A DNA stretch of 64,000 bases, taken from contig JAPWDM010000002.1 of NCBI GenBank assembly GCA_035578155.1, forward strand, positions 37,372,437 to 37,436,436. Direction: 5' to 3'. This stretch comes from Brachynemurus nebulosus. Lineage: Eukaryota > Arthropoda > Insecta > Neuroptera > Myrmeleontidae. Under the pieces are notes generated by a model. The model saw only the letters and a program-made list of their open reading frames with translations, was not told the origin of the DNA and did not search any database. The position numbers were made by a program, and so were the translations under genes. This document shows positions 36,548 to 47,762 of the stretch, in pieces. Numbering within the stretch: position 1 is the stretch's first letter; each line of letters begins with the position of its first letter.

Positions 36548-38729
36548 TTATGCCCACACCTGTAAAAATAATAAGCATATTAAAAAACTTTAGCTTGCCT
36601 AAAAAGTTTATTTAAAAGAAAAATAATTACTCGTAATGTGAAGTCCCAACTGCCAGTTGATAAGGCTGTCCCATCCGGTGACACTTGAAGACAGGAGACC
36701 CGATTTTCATGGCCGTATAAAAGACATACACGAACACATTTTAACGTATCCCAAACATTAACGGTGTAGTCATTGTAGCCAGCAAAAAGTAAACGACCTT
36801 AAAAAAAATTAAACTATCCCAGAAAGAACTGAACTAGCCCAAAATATGTTGAGCTCCATAATATTGTTCTTTAAGTATGTTGATAACATATTTACGGCAG
36901 TGCCTTATGATGGAAGTTAACATATTTCGGACACATTCAAAAACGAATACTTATAACTCAAAAACTGAAATGTACTTAATGTCGTCACAGAGATTAAGTT
37001 TTAGATTTTTAAATAAAACATTATGACTTCCCAGCAGTTTTTTCGATCAAAGTGGAATGAAGTTTGGCCTAACTGTGTGTAAAAGACCGCAGGAGTTTTA
37101 AGTACGACAATGTTTGCTTGTAATGAATGAAATGAATCTCACTTCACAATTGGCGTCGTAAAGATTCTCACACACTGTTACGTCTAACTGGTAATAGAAG
37201 TTTAGTGATATACTTACACATTATTATTATTATAATACGTCTTTCTATCGAAAATTATATGTAGGTATATGTACATATTTTACCTGATACAGCTTCTAAT
37301 TTCACTACCAGAGACGGGTTATTGTCACAGTTCGTTATGTGGCGCTGATGGTACTTGTAGACAAAACTTTCAGATATGGATTACTAATTTACAGGAAAGA
37401 AAAAATATATAAAATATCAAAACAATTAAATAAATTATTATTCGTTGACACACTCCAAAAGCTTCAAAATCACAGCTGGATTTTGAGTTACCTAAAATTG
37501 CCGCTCATTCAGCCTACAAGTACCATCAACGCTATCTTGTGGATTATTGTACAGCGACAACAGTAAATGGTATATCTTCTCATGGGGCTGATTAAGGCCT
37601 ATGTAAGCAAATAATGCCATAGGGTCTCGAATATATCACTTCTAGTTTGCTAGAAACAATCGAGAACAGAGGAACTAATTCTCGTAACACTTTTTTCGCA
37701 GGGTTGCTATATGGATTAAGACAATATCATGTCAAAATTATTCAACGGTAAAATTTTAGCAATTCGCGAGTAAACTTTTGAATATTTTCTATTAAAATGT
37801 CCCAAAAAACGTAAAAATTACGTACCGCTAACAGAAAAATCGACGGAATTAACACCAAATATAATACTTTCTTTACTGTATACGGCAACTTCTTTATCGG
37901 CTCGTAAATCAAAGAGACGGCACTAAAAAATTTACAAAAACCTAAATTTTTTCCAATCAGTGTGCATCAAAACGCAATACGGAAAACCTACCGTTGAATC
38001 ATCACTTCCCGTTGCAACACAATCACCACTTGGATGGAATTTTACGCTATTCACATCGGACTGATGTCCTTCAAACGACTGGACACACTGACCACTTCGC
38101 ATATCCCAAATTAACACCATTTTATCACAACCCTGCAATGATAATAAACACTACTTACAAAAAACACTGTTTTGAAAATCAATAAAATTCATATACCCCA
38201 GATACAAATGTATTTCCAAATTCGGACGGTGCTAAGTCGATACCCATGACATCGGCTGTGTGACCATGAAAACTCTGTAACAGTTGACCCGATTCAACAT
38301 CCCATAGTGCACAAGTTGAATCTCCACTTCCCGTTAAAATCTACGATTTCGAAAAATAAAATTAAATTCTTTCAATGTCGGAAAGGATTTTTAAAGTCAA
38401 ACCTGTTGATCAGAGTTAGGAAATGTGCAACAAGACATGTAGCTGGTGTGTGTTCCAACGGTTTTCTTTTTGACGCTAACATCCTCTTCAAGACTTAATG
38501 GGTACACGGTAACTTTATTATCTAAACCGCTAAAAAAACAACACAAAAATATAATACCGCTGTCGCAGCATCCTGTGTAACATAGCGAATTTTCTAGGCC
38601 TAGCTTACGTCAGTTCAAAAAAATGTAATATTGCAAGTGGACCACCTTAAAGTGATAACAGACATTACCGAATGTATAAGTGTTTCGTGGTTATGATTAC
38701 AAATGAAACTCTGAGAAGAGCGAGGACTG

Positions 38730-38793
<64 letters not shown>

Positions 38794-41511
38794 TAATCTT
38801 TATAGATTCAAAAATGAAGAAACTTTGAGGGCATAACAGACTAACACACGGACCAACATCACACAATTATAAGAAATCCAAGATTTTTACAACGGTACTC
38901 CAAAAAAAAAAAAAAAAAAAAAAAACTTAACTACTTATTAAAGAGCGTCTGCCACCCACCCACTCCTACCTTCAACTGGGACACCATGTAAACTACAAGT
39001 AGTTTTTGTCTTGGACACCCCCCCCCCCCAACGGGATGAAAGTAGTTTTTCCTATTAAGTTCAGAAGGTAGTCTAATGAAATAATTTTTATTTTTATTAC
39101 AAAATATAGAAATTAACACCTTTTTTAAGGTTTAGCAAAATATTTCCCAATAAAACACGTCTCTTTACTGTGAAAACTACGTGGCCAAATGGTAACATAA
39201 TCCGTTTGAAGTAGTTCTGTAAAATTTCAAAATGTCATAAGTGGGTCGTAAGTTATTCATGTTTATTTACGAAATTTCAATTCACACTCATGTTTGTTTA
39301 AGCGAAATAAAATAAACTGAAGAATTACCTGCATAAGCTTGACTCTGAGTATTGAATAGACAGAGGGAGTACACAGGTATATTCAATGTATATGTAAATG
39401 AAGCCAAAAAAGGGTTAAAGTGTTGATCAATATGGCGGTTAAACAAAGTTTGATTTAAAATTTTTTTGCATTTACTGATGTTATATTTGTTGTTATAAAT
39501 ATTGTTAGAATATTTACTAATAAGTACTTAGTCTCAAATTACAAACAAAAATCGTATACAAATTAAAAAATATTTATTACCACTGACACTTTATAGGTTA
39601 TGAAAGGTGTTAACGTGGTGTTAGCCAATGTGGGGATATGTTTCAAAAAAGGTAATGTGTACTCCATCTATTGTATGGTACATACGTATTCTGATATCAA
39701 TGCTTTTAACTCACTCCCCCCCCCCCATATAGACCAGCGGAGCTTTCAACACTTTCTACATAACCTCTCCTCTCACCCAGGGTACATACTTTATTGACGC
39801 TCTCTTTTATAATAACGCTTTACGCCAATTTTTTCATAATTTTACCTATAACAGACGCTAATGCTAATCAGCGTTCAGCACACATGTCACCACTGTATTT
39901 ATTATAGGCACTCTAACCCCAGTCTTTAGTAGAGACATCTTTTGAAATCCCTAAGAATTAATATAAACGTTCCTACATATTAAATACCGAACTGAAGTTC
40001 AGAATTGAATTTGATTTGACCTTCAAATGACATTATCGAATTTGAAATACTGGATTCACTCGAATTGGAAATTCTAGTGTTTGTTGGAACATACCTTATA
40101 ACAGGGCTTCTTAAACTATTGGTGTCGCTTAGCGAAATCTTGGGATCATAGCGAAATATTTTTACATATCTATAAATATATAGATTTTTACCTAATCAAT
40201 AAGTAAATCATGACAGGGTCGTGAATGAAAAAAGTTTAAGAAGCCCTGATCTATAATATTTCTTCAGGAGTAACTAACAAATAATTTTTTATTACTCATG
40301 CGGGAGAAGTACTAACTTGGCGTACACATTTTTGTACGCAAAACAGCTGTTTGTCCACTGTATTCTTCCCGCATACTTTTTTGCGTGCGGAAAGTATACT
40401 TCCACATGTAAATTGACAATAAAACACGAAAAATTTAATCAAAACACGCAAAGCCGCCTCTTGATTTTTCATTTAATAAATATTTCATAATTATTTCTAT
40501 AAAAACCACCAACAAAACAATTTAAACGATATTTAATTAAAAAAAAAATATTATTTTAAAAAGGAATAAAAATACTGACTAATAATAATGGAAAAAAGTA
40601 TGTGAAATTCGTAATAAAAAATATTATATGCAACTCGGGCGAATGAGCACACTCACTACGGTCGTGCGCTCAACTTCGCTCTCGTGGGCAATTGACAATT
40701 TCCCGCACTTATTGCATAATATACTATTATCTGTCTAATAAAATGATAATTTTCTAAATAAGAATTTTAATAATTTGCAAAAGTGCGTTTTATCATAAAT
40801 TTGGTTTTGATTGGTGGCCTATTGTTCCATAACGACATTCAGTTGAAGCTTGGCCATAATATAACATATATTTTTAATTTTTCATAAATACTCCAAAAAA
40901 TTTAAAAATTTTTGAATTTTGGCAAAAAAAAAACTATTTTTTTGACGGAAAATGGAATGGAACCTTGAAATAAATTTCTATTATAATTCGGATACTAATC
41001 TTACCATGACTAAATTTTTCTTCAAAAATTCGCTATGAAGAGCCTAAAGTTGTAAGAAAAAAAAAATGCATACCCGCATGCAACTAGTTGCCCCGATGGA
41101 GCATACGCACACGCCATCACCCACGTTGTCGGCATTGTAACTGCATGTTCTTTATTTGTTGTAAATGCATCCCAAATAATCATTTTACCATCCTGCGACG
41201 AAGAGACGATATGTCGTTTATCTGGCGACCAATCCGAACATAAAACTTTTGCCTGATGCCCTTTTAAAATTTTCCGTGGCTTAATATTCATATAATTAAT
41301 TACTTCCAAACGTTCAGCAACTTGGGCTACTAAAATACAACAATTGTAAAAAAATCACTCCAACACAATAAAACATAAACAATTGAAATTTACAGGTAAC
41401 ATCGTTTAATTTTTGTCTTTCCTCTTCTAATTTCGCTTTCAGTACTTCCGTTTCTCGAATTAGAGATTCAACTGTTTCACCTTGACTAGTTTTACCACTT
41501 TCCCCGGCCAT
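36548..41511 (-). CDS. Gbeta5: G protein subunit beta-5, complete, eight exons
   Basis: Coding exons on the minus strand: 41,511-41,394; 41,329-41,074; 38,529-38,403; 38,340-38,197; 38,132-37,992; 37,922-37,826; 36,797-36,631; 36,559-36,548. All borders are AG/GT and phases agree. The spliced product has 353 residues, exactly the length of the short vertebrate beta-5 form. It starts [20 protein letters not shown] with an N-terminal coiled coil ([15 protein letters not shown]), followed by seven WD40 repeats (for instance [52 protein letters not shown]). Beta-5 binds the GGL domain of R7-family RGS proteins rather than a normal gamma subunit and speeds up shut-off of Gi/o signalling, mainly in neurons and photoreceptors. 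The last exon is a 12-base microexon coding VWA and the stop. The start ATG is followed by good family alignment. Its introns carry several transposons. Confidence 0.97.
37320..37565. mobile_element. Short TIR element in a G-beta-5 intron
   Basis: The left side GTCACAGTTCGTTATGTGGC with CTGATGGTACTTGTAG is mirrored by CTACAAGTACCATCAACGCT with TGTACAGCGAC on the right. A relative lies in the basigin intron at about 24,005-24,290. Confidence 0.55.
38732..38788. repeat. (AT)n microsatellite in a G-beta-5 intron
   Basis: Uninterrupted AT run of about 57 bp, within the 2.5-kb intron between the second and third coding exons. A 27-bp A run lies at about 38,896-38,922. Confidence 0.95.
39020..39340. 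repeat. Dispersed repeat, direct copy at 59,480-59,765
   Basis: Both copies contain TTTTTCCTATTAAGT, ATAAAACACGTCTCT.TACTG, CCAAATGGTAACATA and a final AATAAA(C/T)TGAAGAATTAC. About 80% similar by eye over 300 bp. Unclassified. Confidence 0.7.
39430..39610. repeat. Dispersed repeat, direct copy at 19,060-19,225
   Basis: Both copies read through GGCGGTTAAACAA, TTGATTTAAAATTTTT or close variants, TGTTGTTATAA, and end TATAGGTTAT.AAAGGTGTTAAC. Unclassified. Confidence 0.65.
39869..39916. repeat. End fragment of the MITE seen at 46,097
   Basis: AATCAGCGTTCAGCACACAT followed by GTCACCACTGTATTTATTATAGGCACTCT is the reverse complement of the left end of the 46,097-46,407 element, with a few mismatches. 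The other end is not found nearby. Confidence 0.6.
40102..40248. mobile_element. hAT MITE, 147 bp, in a G-beta-5 intron
   Basis: Perfect inverted ends CAGGGCTTCTTAAACT and AGTTTAAGAAGCCCTG. Flanks CCTTATAA and ATCTATAA agree at only 5 of 8 sites. Non-coding. Confidence 0.75.
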
Positions 41512-41846
41512 TGTAACAGTAAAAATAAGGGTAGACCTAGACTTTTAAAAATAAAACATTTTGGTGTTAATTGTTGCAATGATGGATCCCAAGGTTTACT
41601 TGATTCATCTGGTTTTAGTGGTTTTTTTTAAAGTCCTATATAATTTAATATTTATACGTATTTCTTGTAATCAATAATTTATTAAACCAAACAGGTTGGC
41701 AACTCTTTACAAATATATACAATGTGTTCCAGGATAATATTTCGAAAGAGACCATTTTAGTTTATGATCAAGTTATTAGCGAATTTCCAGAATGGAATTC
41801 AGCTATTACAACGATTACAACCACTGTCATGACGCGACTTGAGCCC

Positions 41847-41978
<132 letters not shown>

Positions 41979-42251
41979 CGAACGAAATGTCTTACGTCGA
42001 TGAAATTTGGTGAAAATATTGGAAGTCCCAAACCGTTGGACGAGTTCGTTAATCAGACACGTCCGATGTCCGTAACATGGTTTTTTTGACAATTTTCGTG
42101 AAAAAAATTGGTTTTTTGCCAAAATTTCCCCTTATTTAAAAATTTTTGTGAAACTTTTTTTTACACCATTGGAAAGAGAAGAAAAAATCACATAAAAAAG
42201 GTCTTTAAAATATTATTCTATGTCAACTAGTTTCCAAGAAAAACTAACTCT

Positions 42252-42419
42252 AAGGGTCCGTCCACACGACACAAGCTTTACCACCGACTTACTTGCGCAA
42301 ACCAGTTTGTGCAAGTAAACATGTACGTATGGACGGGAAAAAACGTAGCGACTTACTTGCACAAACCTGGTTTGCGCAGGTAAGTCGGTGGTAAAGCTTG
42401 AGCGTGTGGACGGGCCCTT
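42252..42419. mobile_element. Hairpin MITE, near-palindromic, 168 bp
   Basis: Starts AAGGGTCCGTCCACACG and ends CGTGTGGACGGGCCCTT. The arms continue with AAGCTTTACCACCGACTTAC on one side and the reverse complement on the other, so most of the element can fold back on itself. Much more GC-rich than its surroundings. Sits between two divergent genes. Confidence 0.8.
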
Positions 42420-43357
42420 ATAAACGGAAATTCGCTATTTCTTGTAATTGTTATAGTAGTCACCCAAAACTGCAAGGGAAACACATATAGTTGTGAACCA
42501 AAAAAATAAAGTTTTAGAATTTTTTGAGCTAAAATAAATGTTTTTGACAATTTATTTATTTGAAAGAAAATAATTACCTAACTACTTGTGAACAAATTTT
42601 TAATAAAAAATATTGAAATATGATAAACAATATTATTCATTCAGAAGAATATTTATCAGATTATAAACAGGTGATATTTCCGAAAATATTACACCAGTGC
42701 CCAATTATGCATCTTCCAAATTTGCATGCTTATTTTCCATCGAAATTTTGCTCATAAATAAAGGGTTTTTATAAAAAAATTTTAAATTACTACTAGAAGT
42801 TCACAACTACAGGTATTCCCACTTAAAGACAAAAAAATTCTATAGTATTTTTTATATTATTGAGTGTTTTTATATCAAATGTGTATGAAATTTTAAAAAT
42901 TTTTATTGAAAATGAAAATCTGAAATTTTGTACTATAAGGTACTTGAAGATAAGAAACTGGTAAATTTAAAGTAAATTATGCGTAAATGCTGTTTACCCT
43001 TGGTAGAATGACATGACCACATCCATAAGAATTTTGTGGTGAGAACTACGAAACCGTTAGAATAATTGTCCTTTTTGGGGCAGATCATGGGACACACTGT
43101 AGATTTAAAAATTAAACAGAATATTTGATTTTTGTAAATAAGAATTTATTTTTATTTTTTTTTTTTTGTAAAACTGAAAATTAAATTTAAAATTAAAACC
43201 AACTTCTGTAGATGGCTTAAGTATCTATGACGTTATCTTTTATGTTATCATTAGTATGATTAGCATGATTAGTATTTTGGTACTAATAGCTAATCACTAA
43301 TCAGCAAAAAAAAATTGAAAGCAAAAAAATACATCACAACAAAAACTTTTGGAAATA

Positions 43358-43790
43358 ATGGATACGATGGATACAATAAATGAAATTGTTAAAAGTTTGG
43401 AAGAGAATCCGTTAAATTTATTTCTAGATGTTTCGCAAATTTTAATAAATATCACAAATAATATTCTATTGGATCCAAATAACCTAACATTTAGATCATT
43501 GTTTCTTGCAAGTGATATTTTTAATACACTGTTGGTAGCAAATGGCGCTATGGAATGTCTTTTTCAAATTGGTTTTCAAGAGGTATAAAAAGAAAATCCT
43601 ATATATAAACAAATAAAACAATAATTTAAGCCAGTTCTGAAAAAATTGCCTTTATTTATTTTCGTAGGATGGAGATAAATTGGTTTTACCAGAGGAACAA
43701 TCATTAGATTTAATCAAAGGATTAAATAAAGTTTTAACGGAACGTAGAAAGAAGGCATTACAACAACAAATGTATGATTTTGTATCAAAG
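43358..43790 (+). CDS. Ngly1: Peptide:N-glycanase (NGLY1-like), first two exons
   Basis: Exons 43,358-43,582 and 43,668-43,790 join in phase 0 with good AG/GT borders (donors GAG|GTATAA and AAG|GTAAGT). The product starts MDTMDTINEIVKSL and forms a PUB domain: ITNNILLDPNN, FRSLFLASDIFN, then GAMECLFQIGFQEDGDKLVL and a helix ending LTERRKK. The phrase GAMECLFxxGFxEDGxxLVLP is the form seen in fly N-glycanase. The enzyme removes N-glycans from misfolded glycoproteins in the cytosol, and PUB binds the p97/VCP tail. The transglutaminase-like catalytic core (with its Cys-His-Asp triad) and the PAW domain were not found downstream on this strand within the window; they lie further on or the gene is truncated. 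The ATG at 43,358 is chosen because the family N-terminus is short. Confidence 0.85.
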
Positions 43791-44146
43791 GTAAGTCAAT
43801 TTTTACTGTTTTTAAAAAATTTTACATAAGTATCGTATAATTAGGTAAATTCATATTAAAAATGTTAGCTTTATCAAACTGAATTAAAATTATAATGTAC
43901 GACGTACAGGCTGCAGTTATCTGAAACAATTAAAATCTTTCGTATAATTAATTTTAAAGTCTATAATTTGGATACTTACAGTAAAGAATAAAGTATAATC
44001 CATTGAGAACAGACCATAGACCGAAAAATTTACTGTTGGGTGTATATATTGCAACGATAAAAGTTTTAACTGCAATTTTTTTAAAAAATTGGTTTTACTT
44101 TTTCAAGTAAAAATATTTCTATACCTCATCAAAATTAACTTGGCCA

Positions 44147-45118
44147 GTGACGTGCGTGGCAAGACTACTCGGCGCCAAGATTTGATGACAGATTATTATA
44201 GAACTCGACAAAATAAAACGAAAAACAAAAATAAAATTTTTCGATATCTCGCTTCGTTTTCGAGATATTGAACGTTAAATTTGTCTTTAAATTCGGATAT
44301 ATTGTATGTATAGTATATTGTGTAATATTTTAACAATGAGCGTGTTCCATTTAGGAAACACAAACGATACTGTGTTACCTGTGTACTTTTTATATCAAAG
44401 TCGAAATATATTGTCAAAACTAACTAAACTAGCCTAACCTCAACTAACTTCACCACCTAGTTTTTATATCAAAATCGAAGTATACTGTCAAAACTAACTA
44501 AAGTAACCTAACCTTAACTAACCTTACCACCTAGTTTTTATATCAAAGTCGAAGTATGTTGTCAAAACTAACTAAACCAACCCTACCTTAACTAATCTCA
44601 CCATCTAGTTTTTATATCAAAATCGAAGTATATTGTCAAAACCAAACTAACTAAACTAACCTAACCTTAATTAACCTGACCACCTAGTTTTTATATCAAA
44701 GTTGAAGTATATTGTCAAAACTAACTAGTCGTAATTAATATTGTCGAGTGTCTGGTAAAAATTTCAAGTGATTCAAGTGAGTATTCCGATTTTTGTAACT
44801 CCAGCAAAAAAAAATTGTTTTTTTTTGTGAAAAAAAGAAAGTACAAACATCACTAAAAAATTTGGTTGGCATTACTTTTTCCCTGTGCACTGTGTCATTT
44901 GTGTTTTGTAAATGAAACACGCTGTCAAAATATTACACACACTGTACATCATACAATGTATCCGAATTTAAAGACAAGTTTAACGTTCAATATCTCAAAA
45001 ACGAAGCAAGATATCGAAAAATTTTATTCTTGTTTTTCGTTTTATTTTATCGAGTTCTACAAAGAACTGTCATTAAATCTTGGCGTCGTACTAATCGTAG
45101 TATCCCCACGTGCGTGAA
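44147..45118. mobile_element. Foldback element with 74-bp tandem core, in a receptor intron
   Basis: The left arm (about 44,147-44,360) and right arm (about 44,905-45,118) are inverted copies of about 210 bp, sharing AAAATTTTTCGATATCT.GC and GAGATATTGAACGTTAAA. Between them lie about 4.6 tandem units of 74-79 bp that start TTTTTATATCAAA at 44,387, 44,461, 44,535, 44,609 and 44,688, each containing CTAACCT runs. Lies in the intron between the third and fourth coding pieces of the broken receptor gene. Confidence 0.8.
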
Positions 45119-45270
45119 CAAAAGAAATAGTAAACGTTTTTAAAAGATAGCAAACAGTTACTAGTAATTGGCCAAATTACATTTTGATAGCTGTAGCATA
45201 CCTTTCTGTTTATGTCTGGTTGCGAAATTGTTAAACTGAATCTTTGGATATATTTAGCTAATTTGTTTGC

Positions 45271-46096
45271 CTAGAATTAAGTTACGGAATTTTAATCAAC
45301 AGAAAATTTAAATAAATTACGTACGTAAACAGGGGGGAGGCGAGGGGTAGTGGCCTAGTATGATGAAGTCTGATGAGGAGAGAATGGGAGTCCAGTGAAA
45401 CGTGCCATCAGTTTTGAACAAACTTAACAGTCAGGGCCGGCGAGAGAAATGACGGAACTCCCGGCATAACAAACAATTTCCGAATATTTTTCCTCCAAAA
45501 AAAAAAAATTCGCGTGTAAAAAAAAGTCTTCTCACTTTGTCCAAGCCTCTAATCGAGGCTGCGGGCCTTTTTTCTAGACCCGGGCCCATGAGCAATTGCC
45601 CCACTTGTCTCACCCTCTCACCGACTTGCTAACAAAGATAAACGATACCTTTCCAATAAAAACTCTCAAATTACTCCAAGTTAGAGTAAGATAATATTAG
45701 ATGGGGGGAGAGGGGTCAAAGAGGGGCCTTAATGACGTCATCACATTTATCCAAATCTTTCTAGGGATAAGGGATAAAATTCGTAAGTTAAGTGATGAAA
45801 ACTTAAGCTAGTCACAAACTTTCTGTACTGACTTTTTTATTTTTGGCGGAATCAAAATCGTACGACAAACAAAAATCAAGTTTCTGAGTTGAAATTATCT
45901 CTCTTATAGTCAAGATTCCATGATTTATAGGTATCAGAATTGAAAATCAGCATTAAAATTATTCTAATCCCATAAACTAATCGAAACAAAATTACTCTTA
46001 TGACGTTAATATTTTCCATTGCGCAGAAAAATATTGAATCATGGATATGTTTTAAAATTCACTACACCTGCAAAACAACAAATATCACCTAACACT
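45271..46096. other. Intron of the broken receptor gene
   Basis: No element with two ends was found. A block at about 45,424-45,600 (CAGGGCCGGCGAGAGAAA at its left) is GC-rich and resembles a hAT end, but I could not find the partner end. Confidence 0.35.
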
Positions 46097-46407
46097 AGAG
46101 TCCCTATAATAAATAGTCGTGACATGTGTACTAAACGCTGATTGGTTCCGGCATTTTCTGTCCACAGTTTGCATAAAATACATTAGAAATAAATTAAATA
46201 TTAACAAAAATCATTCAGAGATTAACCTAGAAAGAATAATTAAATTAAAAATGTTTAATTGTTCATTAATTCATAACTTATTAACAATAATTATGTACTC
46301 AAAAATTTACTTTACTCAAACATGTGATAATTAATTTAGAAGCTTCCCGCTCTGTTTTGGATCGAAAATGGATGACATGTCACGACTCTATTTATTATAG
46401 GGACTCT
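46097..46407. mobile_element. MITE with 10-bp target duplication
   Basis: The left end AGAGTCCCTATAATAAATAG and the right end are inverted over about 33 bp, running on to TCGTGACATGT. The flanking ACCTAACACT is identical at 46,087-46,096 and 46,408-46,417. A 9-11 bp duplication suggests a Mutator-like origin. 311 bp, non-coding. A fragment lies at 39,869. Confidence 0.85.
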
Positions 46408-47447
46408 ACCTAACACTAATTACTGCTGCCACCTATGTAAACTACGATTATATTTTAGTGATACCTACTTGATTATACGTAGTTCTCGAGTATTCGCACT
46501 TACATTCTACGTAGATCGAACTCGAACTTCGATACTACTCTAGAATCGTGTTTGAGTGTAGTAGAAAAAATCTCGCGCTTGTGCATTACTTCACCCTTGC
46601 AAATATGTTAGCAAAAATTTAAATATGTAACCCCTACAAGTTTCTAAATATTGTACGACATGTCACGTATATTAAAGTTTTTGCTAAAATAAGTTTGCTC
46701 GAATTCAGTAGTACACATGCGCGAGATTTTTGTCTACTACGATAAAAACAGAATTTACACTTGGTGACGTCATCAGATTTGAAATTTAAAAGGTTTTGTA
46801 CGATTCTTTTATTTTTTTTTTAAATCGTATAATTAACGAAGCAATAATTTTCATAATTTAATTTTTTAAGAATTGTCTTCAGTGACTAGAACTTACCGTA
46901 TTCTCTGTAGACGATAAAAAATTTATTATAATAAACAGTAGACTAATATCATTCATTAATGCCATGATATCACTAATTAAATCCGAGTAATCATCATTAT
47001 TTTCCAACGGTAAGTTTCCAATAAACACCTTAATCAAAAATAACACAATTATTGACACATATTTTGATCTGTATTAGCCAGGTTTGCCAACTTTTCAATT
47101 TTCGATGACCGGACGAAAACCATACCATTGTCGGGCAAAAAAAGAAGCTTAGTGCTATTTTTTACCCAGATTCTAACCGAACTTGGACAAATCACGTCAT
47201 AACTGAACTATTCGATCGAAAACCGAATAGTTGGAAATCCTGAGATCAGCGTTTTTCAACTTTTTTTCAGCCACGGTCTGGTAAAATCTTTTATAATTTT
47301 GCGCGGACCGATTACATGTGGGATCACATATGATGATCATTAATTTTCTAAATTATATTTATATTTAATTAATTTGGTTATTATTCAATAGTTAAGTAGA
47401 TATTCGGATTTAAATTTGTAAATTTCTAAAATATTACCGGGCAGGAA

Positions 47448-47762
47448 TTTTTTTTAATTTAGACAAATTTTCTAGTTAACTTACTCAAAATCCAATTAAA
47501 TTCAGTTAAGTTGTAACAAATCGAATATTAGTGATTGCATAGATTTTTTATGCAAATTTAGCTACAGCTGAACCCTTTTTTTATGCGGTGGATAGGGATC
47601 AGGAAACAGAAATTTTTTTTAATTTAGTAAGTTTATATAGTTAACGTACTCAAAATCCAATTAAATTCAGTTAAGTTGTAACAAATCGAGTATTAGTGAT
47701 TGCATAGATTTTTTATGCAAATTTAGCTCCAGCTGAACCTTTTTTTATGCAGTGGATAGGGA
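47448..47762. repeat. Tandem duplication, 165-bp period
   Basis: Two units share CAAAATCCAATTAAATTCAG (47,486 and 47,651), GTGATTGCATAGATTTTTTA and AGCTGAACC.TTTTTTATGC. They include the left pogo-like end. Confidence 0.75.

Noticed and set aside
38615..38866. 83-residue open frame on the minus strand
   Set aside because: Mostly YIYI from an AT microsatellite in an intron.
44387..44740. Possible CRISPR array (regularly spaced repeats)
   Set aside because: Units are contiguous satellite-like copies without unique spacers, inside a foldback element in a eukaryotic genome.
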